A stretch of 64,000 nt of DNA from Bostrychus sinensis (Eukaryota; Chordata; Actinopteri; Gobiiformes; Eleotridae), in NCBI GenBank assembly GCA_020698575.1, contig CM036245.1:11481979-11545978 (forward strand), given 5' to 3'. The position numbers were made by a program, and so were the translations under genes. Positions 56,618 through 64,000 of this stretch are shown piece by piece. The notes below the pieces were generated by a model. The model searched no databases. It saw only the letters and a list, made by a program, of their open reading frames with translations, and was not told where the DNA came from. Positions within the stretch are counted from its first letter, which is position 1. The number at the start of each line of letters is the position of its first letter.

Positions 56618-58049
56618 TATCGATTAGCATTGTTTTTGATCCAGTTCAAGAACAATAAAACTGATATGACTCGACACCCTAATATCAATGCAACTGATAC
56701 AACAACTTTTTTGCCAAAAAACTATAAAAGGATACTCTCAAATTGCACACTTGCCTTTGTTGATTATGAAGTAAAGTTGAATATAAATTTCTGATATTGT
56801 ATTTTTTTTTTTTTTTTTTTCATGTATATCAGTCGATAGACAACATTGATCTACAAATTTTTGGACTCGATCTGCTTCCAAGATAAAAGTGGCTAAATCT
56901 CATTTATTTTGATAAGATGAACTGAAAATCAATGGATAACTGTGCTGGTTAGCTAATGTATTCAAGATATTTAATGATATTGTTTCACATCAAAATCACA
57001 TCTGTTTATACAATAGATTTAGGCATTTTTGCTTAAAAATAATATTTATATTTTGAAAACATTTAATTTCTCTACATGCATGCATTTTGTCCACTTCCAA
57101 GAGAGAGATTTCTGCAAACAAAAACAAAACATTTTATGTCAAAACTCTAAAATGAATGTATGTGAATGTGCAGACAGGCTTTCAGATAGAACTGGTTGGT
57201 TGTAGACACACTGTACCTTCTGATAAACTACTGTTTTTGCCTTATTTTACATAAATTTCCTATTTTGACCCAATACTGTTTCTTGGAAACTATAGCCAAT
57301 CTGCACTTCTGACTTACTTTTTCTTTATTAGTGACCTAATCCAAGAAAAAATTCACTACTTTTGTTCCGGAAGCATTTTGCTTGTAGACCAGTGAAATCA
57401 AACAGCAGTCAAGAGAGTTTGTGTAATAACTTGTGGGAGCAGTAGGAACCTGAAAAGTAGAAGTTGAGTCAGTGAGACGTGTGAGTGGCAGCAGGGGCGG
57501 TTGGTCACATGACACGAGGCCATCCATGTTTATTTAACTGCCGCGCTTTAGACGGAGAGCGAGTTCAGAGAGGGGTGACTGCAGGCGGCCAGAGGATGTC
57601 CACTGTATAAAACAATGGTAGAGTAACACACGTAACTGTAAGAACAGGAACATGTGCGTCTGTTTACAAGGGGCTCATTGTTGGAGGTGTGCACGGGGAA
57701 TGCAAACAGGATAATCACCTCTGCTGAAATATTACCATCAACGTAATAATAAATGCAGCCAAGTAAATGGACTTACAAGGCCTCCTCCAAAAGGTATCGC
57801 TTCTCCAGTTTGAGCAAGTTCTCCAGTACTTTACAGGAATCAGCATGAAACAGAAATGCAGGTTTTGTGTAATTTAATGTTATATTGCAAATTAGGCATA
57901 GGCAAATTTAAATAAATGCCACTTTACATACATTTATAAAACAACTAATTTCAAATACTTGAAAGAGCCGGGTTTTAAAATTCGTGTTTCATTTAGTTGA
58001 CAGATTAAAAAGCATTTTACTGAGGGACTTATTGTTTTTTGAAATGTTT

Positions 58050-58300
58050 TTAGGAGTAAAAATCTCAATAAATTAGAATTCTGTATCAACAAATCCCTCT
58101 GGAAAACTCTTCAAAATGCATATAGCTGAGTATAAGACTGGAAAATGTGGTGCTGGAGCTACTGCAGTGAAGATACAGGCTCAGAGTGTGAGAAAAAAAC
58201 ACTTTAAAGTAAATCTAGAAACACAAGTTGACAAAATGTAATTAAATAAACACCTTAATGTGTAGATTGGACATTTTCTCAATTTAAGTGTGAAAGCTGC
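58050..58300. repeat. Low-copy repeat shared with 22640-22870
   Basis: It shares 'aggagtaaaa', 'tatcaacaaatcc', 'ctcagagtgtga', 'cttaatgtgtag' and 'ggacatttt' in order with the copy in rbp2 intron 3. Confidence 0.5.
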
Positions 58301-58867
58301 CTGTTACTCTCACCTTACAGCAAGAAAGTCCTGGGTTAGATTCCCGGACCGTGTGGTAGTGTTGTATCGCCTGAGACCGGTCTTGGTCTTGAGACCTTTT
58401 GTTAGGGTTTTGGTCCCTAACCACAACACATTATAATGATTTTAAAATATTTATTCTAACCAGTAAATGCCTCACAAATGTGCTGTACAATGCAATGATG
58501 TGACAGTGATGTGAATATATGTTGCTCTGTGGATTAACGTTTCACTTTGTCACATAATGATGCATACAGATGTAAAAAAAAACACCATAGCTACTGTGTA
58601 TCAGCCTCTGAGTCTGAAAACTATCCCAGGCCACTGACTATTCAATTCCTTCTCACACCTCACTCTGCTTTATGAGCTCACAGACCAAAAGCTGAACGAC
58701 TGATATAAAGTTACCCAACAGCAATGTGAGGAACTGGTTGAGATTATTATTTATTTATTTATTTATTTTGTTTTGTTTCCAGAGCTGGTATTGTACAAAA
58801 CAAGCATGTTAGTGTGTGCACCTGTGTGAGATGTTGTGGCTTGTGCACAGGCAGTCAAGGCCGGCGT

Positions 58868-58903
58868 CCCTCCTCCTCCTCCTCCTCCTCCTCCTCCTCC
58901 TCC
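58868..58903. repeat. (CCT)n microsatellite
   Basis: About 12 CCT triplets. Confidence 0.85.
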
Positions 58904-59182
58904 TGCTGCACTTTGAAGAGAACTGAGGCTGAGGGAGAGGGCAGATAGGCCCAGAGCAGACCCACTGATAGAGCAGTGAGGGGGAGGCAGAGGAGGCAGG
59001 GGAAGAGCGGGGCCCAGGGCACAATGACATGAGCACTCTGCCTCTCTGCTTCCCTCCGAGCACATGGGCTGACACTGACTCGAGACAAAAAATGTGACAG
59101 CAAAAGTATTCATCTTTTTCATCGTTTACTCCATATGTCATTGTCAAAAATGTTAAATCATTAGGACAGTCCATTTCCTTAA

Positions 59183-59614
59183 AGCGGAACTCAGTAACTC
59201 TGCTCGTTTCTTTGCTCTTTTTGCCGTATTTTCCTCTATAAAGATCCCCCTACAGTTCGGAGTAAAGCTTTATCGTAAATACTCACAAGCCCAGTTGACT
59301 CCTGTGTGACCCCTCGCTCGTCTTTACTTCCGTTTTCTATTCCGCATATCTGTACAAAGTTTTTTCTTCCATTTGACCGCTCTGGAACAACAAAAAACGA
59401 GAAATAAAGCCCCCACTAGCTTGTTGTTTTGCCACTTTCTAGCGAGACCCGAGACTTCTGTGACTCCAGGTCGACGGCGCTCACTGTTGCAAGTGTCACT
59501 TTCAGCCCAGAGACACCAGGGGGCAATGGAGGGCGCTTCATTTACCCCACAACAACTCATTTAACCATCACACGGACTCCCAAACTGTTTATAAAAATGT
59601 TACTGAGTTCTGCT
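59183..59614. mobile_element. piggyBac-like MITE, second family
   Basis: TTAA (59179-59182) then AGCGGAACTCAGTAAC, and GTTACTGAGTTCTGCT then TTAA (59615-59618): inverted ends with one mismatch and a TTAA duplication. The 432-bp body is GC-richer, includes 'acaccagggggcaatggag', and is unrelated to the GGTCCC family. Confidence 0.8.
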
Positions 59615-60180
59615 TTAACAATCATCAGCCCAAATTTGTAAAACATAAAATTAGTATATGTGTCAAACTGAGCAGCATCGTTTAAATGAAGAGTAAAATT
59701 CATATTGCAACAAAACAAACATAACAAAACAGTGATAGTACAAGTTTAATAATCAATCCAAATTGCATATGTGTAAAGGCTTAAGGGTGCTGTACAAATT
59801 TATTTGCTTTTTTTTTCAGTTTTCATAAATTAAGAGCCAACTGCTGTGTAGAAAAGTTGGTTAAGGTTTAAAACAAAGCGCTTGTCTTTGGTTCTGTGAT
59901 CGTTTATCTTCTCTATTGTTAAGACTGGAGCAGTAAAAAGTGTCATTGCATTTTTGTAGCATTAACAGTGCCTTGCCTGCTGCCAGTGGCATCTTATGTG
60001 TGTGCTCTATCTCTGTCATTGAGCACTCTGCCTGCCCTCGGTTTACATCTTACAGGTTTTACTTCCGGTGCCAGATATTTTCCTGCATTCCCCCGTTCCC
60101 TCAGTCCCTACCTTCTTTTTGAAAGCAGGAGAGTCTGGATACACAGCCATAAAGAGCCTTTTTCAATCAAATTGCTGGAT

Positions 60181-60367
60181 GCAGACCTTTCACAGTCGTC
60201 ATCTGCAGCACAGCTTACAAAAGCTGCATCAAAATCTCCTATAAAAAAAAAAAAACAAGATGGTGAGAGAAGTTCTACATTCTGCTCCATCTAGTTTTTG
60301 TTTTTTTATAGGAGATTTTGATGCTGCTTTTGTAAGATGTGCTGCAGATGACGACTGTGAAAGGTCG
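60181..60367. repeat. Inverted repeat with exon-like arms
   Basis: Left arm 60181-60254 and right arm 60303-60367 are complementary over about 65 bp with about three mismatches, around a loop of about 45 nt. Each arm contains a T-run, TATAG, then an open segment reading GDFDAAFV(S/R)CAADDDCER (minus strand on the left, plus strand on the right). It could fold into a hairpin RNA. The family is unknown. Confidence 0.7.
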
Positions 60368-61240
60368 GCTGCTGTCCCTGTTCATAAATCAGTACAGAGT
60401 TGCTCATAAACCTGAGTATTATAAAGATTCATGGCAAAACTGTCAACAGTTTGTTATAAGCTCCATGTTTGTTTTGGATACAAGTCAGTGACGCGCTGCT
60501 TACATCATGCCTTTTATTTCATTTCTCTGATTGGTTACTCCGCCTGTGATTGTTCCGCTCATAGAAATGAAACTCAAGCAAAGGAATACCGCATTAAATT
60601 CTTTGTATAGAATAGGAAAGGCCAGGTGAAGTTTTCATATGATGCACAAATTGGGACTTCACATTTGGTGTCGCTCTCAGGTTCTAGAGGCTCATTTATC
60701 ATGTTGTTGTCAGCTTGGCTTTGGTAGTGTTATTGATCGTGATGTTGTAAAACTGGTACATTTTTTCTTGGGTTAAAATAGAAATTGCTGTTGTAAGTGA
60801 TGTGGTAGTTCAGCTCATCTGCTCTCTACACTGCTTCTCTCAAAGAAAGGCAACACAAAGCCCAAAAAATACACATTTTGACCTTGTCCACACGGAGACG
60901 AGAGTATATGCAAAGGTGTTTTATCCTATAGGCGTTTCATCCACAGATCCTGCGTATGCCCCGTGTTTTCTTGTGTGTTTTTGGTATGTTTTTGTGGCAG
61001 TGTTACAGCGCCACCAACAGGTCTGGCCAGGGGCGTAACATCAGGCAGTGCAGCCAGTGAAACTGCACTGGGGCCCAGGAGGTTTAGGGGCCCATCAGAG
61101 TGGGTCCATGTTCATCTCAAAGAAAAAATATTATAAAATATTCATAATAATTAGGAGCAGCACATAAATCGTTTTTAACATGAATTCAATTTTAAATCCT
61201 GTTAAATTTGTAAACTTATAACAAAAAGAGCAAAACAAAA

Positions 61241-61242
61241 AA

Positions 61243-61303
<61 letters not shown>
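61241..61303. repeat. (TA)n microsatellite
   Basis: About 30 uninterrupted TA dinucleotides. Confidence 0.9.
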
Positions 61304-61307
<4 letters not shown>

Positions 61308-62836
61308 AATTGTAATAAAAAAAATAGTTTAACAAAATTGTAAATTCTAAATATTAATGCTTATTTTAAACTATAATGCTTTTGTCTGCATGTGATTATA
61401 GCCCTAAAATTTTACATTTGTAAAATTCTGTAAATCAGTGGTTCCCAAAGTGGGGTCCAGGGCCCCCTGGTGGGCTGCAAAGGTACTACAGGGGCGCACC
61501 AGAGGTTGTCTACATTAAGCACATAAAAAATAAATTGAGTTTAAATATAAGTACAATGAAGTAATAATTTAAAAATACTTTTTAGCAATTTTTAGCAAAA
61601 CAGTTTAAGAGAAACCTATGAGGAAAAACATGACGTAGACTTTTGAACATAGTGAAGTTTCATTGTTGAGGGTCTGTGACAGATTGACTGACTTTTTAAG
61701 GGCGCTGCAATGCTCTTGACTTTGGGAAAGGCTGCTGTAAATGATCCCTCTCTCCAGAAACATGTGACTATATTCTTTACGTTTGTTAAAGACAACTGTA
61801 AAACACTGCCATAATGTACTACAGTATGTGCTACACTGACATATAAATGAACCTTGAAACCACTGACCTGACTCCCCAAAAACCACCCACTTCCATCCCG
61901 GTGCAGACCGGCTCTGAGCTCCACACAGCAGAGGGTCCCAGAGCACTGCCCCCGTCCTGCCTGGGTTTACATGCAACAGGAGAAGCGGGGCTCCCTCCTG
62001 CGCCCCTCCTTCAGGCTCACTCTGTTATGATTATAACTGGAGCTGGCCTAGGTGGGAGCTGAGGTGACAGAGGGAGCGTGGCACTGATAAGGTAGCTAAT
62101 ACCCGGCCTTTGGGGAGGTCAAAGGTCACCTATACACAAAGGTGGTTAGTGAGTGTGTTTTTGGGGTGCAGGGATTTGGGGGCATCAGTGAAGAGATTGT
62201 GCAGAGAAAATGTAGATGTAAATGAAGTGGAACTGGTTGCACATAATGTATTCTCACATTTTAGAGACCCACTTCCCACTTTTTTTATATTTTTGAAGTT
62301 AAAAAAAGCTCTCCTCCTCCTTCTTACATTAGTGTTTAATGTTAGATTTGCACCTTGCTGCTTTTTCTGTCTTTGTTTTGTTTTTTTGTTTTGTTTTATA
62401 AAATGTTTTTTGGTGTAAAAAGTTGGAGCCAGCTCTGGAATTGAAAAAATTCAGTCCCTGCTCTGGTTCCCCCTCTGTCAAAAATACTTAGTAATTAAGC
62501 CCAGATGAAGTTTCAGAGTCTCTGTTTTTTTAGAGATGTAATTGACTAAAAAAGCATTTTTTTCCTCTTCTTAAAAAACAAGTAGTGCATCTCTAAATAT
62601 ACACAAAATGCAGTGTAATTGGTGTGTTTATGTAAAACCTGAGGTGAAAACAAAAACAAAAACAAAAAAACATACTAAAAAAAAACAAAAAAGTATCATT
62701 ATTGCAATATAAAACAGCGTGTTATGTGTTCCCATCAATCAGATTTATTCATACCCAAACTAGAAAGACATTCATATTTGTTTCTTCTTTTAATTTAATT
62801 GTCAATTTAATTGTATTTATATGTATTTTTATAGCA

Positions 62837-62837
<1 letters not shown>

Positions 62838-62906
<69 letters not shown>
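62838..62906. repeat. (TTA)n microsatellite
   Basis: About 23 TTA triplets, uninterrupted. The poly-Tyr ORF it makes is not a gene. Confidence 0.9.
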
Positions 62907-63408
62907 TTAGCATTTTGCACAAGTTTGTAACATTGCATGACTTTAAATAAATATTTTTAAAAGCCATTAATCCTAGAGTTAGCTTTTAAACAAAGTAAAA
63001 ATTAAGGAAACCCAAAGACAATTTGTTTAGGCCCAAGGCAGTGGGTAGGACACCTGCCTTGCAATGATGGTATTATTATCATTATTATTAGTAGTAAAAA
63101 AAACTGAAATATATGCACTAATGTAAGTAAGTAAAGTTTGAATTTAAAGCTTTTACTCAAGTAATATCTTTTACTACTGCTTGAGTAATATTATTTTTGA
63201 AGTATCAGTACCACTTCTGCTTGCCATCTAACTCTACTACTGTACTTTTTTTTTGTGAGAGAGACTCACAGTGTCTCGTGATTTGGCAAGAAATAAAAAG
63301 AAAAACAGGGAACGATTTTCCTCTGGTGACAGTTTAGAAAATCAGTGTCCCATCGGAAAAAGGAAATCCAGTGGGATCGGTCTCCTGATCTGAGCCCTAC
63401 ATTTGGAC

Positions 63409-63412
<4 letters not shown>

Positions 63413-63483
<71 letters not shown>
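63413..63483. repeat. (CA)n microsatellite
   Basis: About 35 CA dinucleotides, uninterrupted. Confidence 0.9.
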
Positions 63484-63485
<2 letters not shown>

Positions 63486-64000
63486 TTGCTAGTGCCACTA
63501 AATCAGCCTGTTGATTGAGCCGGCCTCTAATTTTAGCCGCAGACTCCTGGTTTAGGCCCCCTTTACATCCTGGGTCCGGTTGGGAATAGTCGGAAGAGAA
63601 GGTGATTAATAACTGTCATGTCTGTCACGATAGAGCCGTGCACGAGCGGGACGGGCCGGGGTGGCGACGCTGAGGGGGGAAGTGGAGTTACACGCGAGAT
63701 GCTAACAGCTGTTGTTGTTATTGTTGTCCGGGGAGGAGTGTGTACACTTGTCACACGACTGTCCCACCAAAACAGCCCGGGACTTGCTGTAAACAGGACT
63801 CTTGTTTACAACCTTTCCACAGATAGAGATAGAGAATTAAAGATAAACATTCGGGTAAATAAATCTTTTTGGGATAATATTTAAGAAAACACTTGTGACA
63901 AACTACTGTAGAGAAAGTGGCACTGACCTTGCTCTCCACTAGAGGGCGTCAGCTCAAAGTTATACAGAAGCCTCTCAATGGCGCCACTGTTTTGAGAAAT

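Larger units (their letters stand above)
56618..59178. other. Intergenic sequence, no gene recognised
   Basis: The block contains the partner of the 22640 repeat (58050-58300), a piece of a SINE/LINE ('tacagcaagaaagtcctggg', 58318) and (ATTT)n near 58745. It also has a (CCT)n tract near 58868-58903 in a GC-richer block. The overlapping minus-strand frames through the CCT tract are low-complexity artefacts. Confidence 0.4.
60370..64000. other. Intergenic sequence to the window end
   Basis: A one-ended hAT-like fragment starts at 61437 ('cagtggttcccaaagtgggg'). Microsatellites are at 61241-61303, 62838-62906 and 63413-63483, and a diverged 12870-type repeat is near 63110-63250. No gene was recognised. 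The last 75 bp have a possible minus-strand exon-like frame that is not supported. Confidence 0.4.

Noticed and set aside
58763..59174. Overlapping minus-strand frames of 82-121 codons
   Set aside because: They run through the CCT microsatellite and lack any recognisable domain.
61437..61520. Complete hAT-like MITE
   Set aside because: Only one end (CAGTGGTTCCCAAAGTGGGG) was found; no complementary end or target duplication nearby.
63900..64000. Exon-like minus-strand frame (AIERLLYNFELTPSSGEQ) before a possible gtcagt donor
   Set aside because: Contains 'ccctctagtgg', a phrase common in fish repeats, is cut by the window end and matches no gene I know.

Overview
This is a 64 kb piece of a ray-finned (teleost) fish nuclear genome. 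It has three split genes with vertebrate exon structure, large AT-rich introns, many microsatellites, and a heavy load of fish-typical repeats: Tc1-like, hAT-like and piggyBac-like miniature transposons, a Penelope-like element, LINE tails, tRNA-derived SINE heads and a solo LTR. No prokaryotic, organellar or CRISPR features were seen. The species cannot be named from the sequence alone.

Layout: 1-17.6 kb is intergenic and repeat-rich. 17.7-23.2 kb holds rbp2 (+), a four-exon cellular retinol-binding protein type II gene of 134 aa. 25.1-43.1 kb holds copb2 (+), coatomer beta-prime, reconstructed here as 24 coding exons. 44.7-50.0 kb holds mrps22 (-), an eight-exon mitoribosomal small-subunit protein of 341 aa, tail-to-tail with copb2. 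50-64 kb is again intergenic, made of repeats and unrecognised unique sequence. The order and relative strands of rbp2, copb2 and mrps22 match the block that I recall from human 3q23, so this is an ancient linkage group. The three genes do not share a pathway: vitamin A handling, COPI vesicle coat and mitochondrial translation.

The most unusual biology is in copb2. Its acidic C-terminal tail is enlarged to about 400 residues by four consecutive exons of length divisible by three (72, 78, 90 and 891 nt), which look like two rounds of tandem exon duplication. The same gene has a one-base insertion in exon 7 that breaks the frame, which may be an assembly error. It also has an 84-nt intron that is open in frame and has a weak donor. 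In rbp2, a ligand-contact glutamine is replaced by histidine.

The repeat landscape is informative because elements sit inside one another. A Tc1-like element in copb2 intron 8 hosts two other transposons and a 21-bp minisatellite. A piggyBac-like element sits in a Tc1-like element in mrps22 intron 5, and a 350-bp solo LTR sits in a Tc1-like copy at 56 kb. A degenerate 11-bp motif (GACTAAACCAG or its complement) forms arrays at about ten sites, several of them between hAT-like ends.
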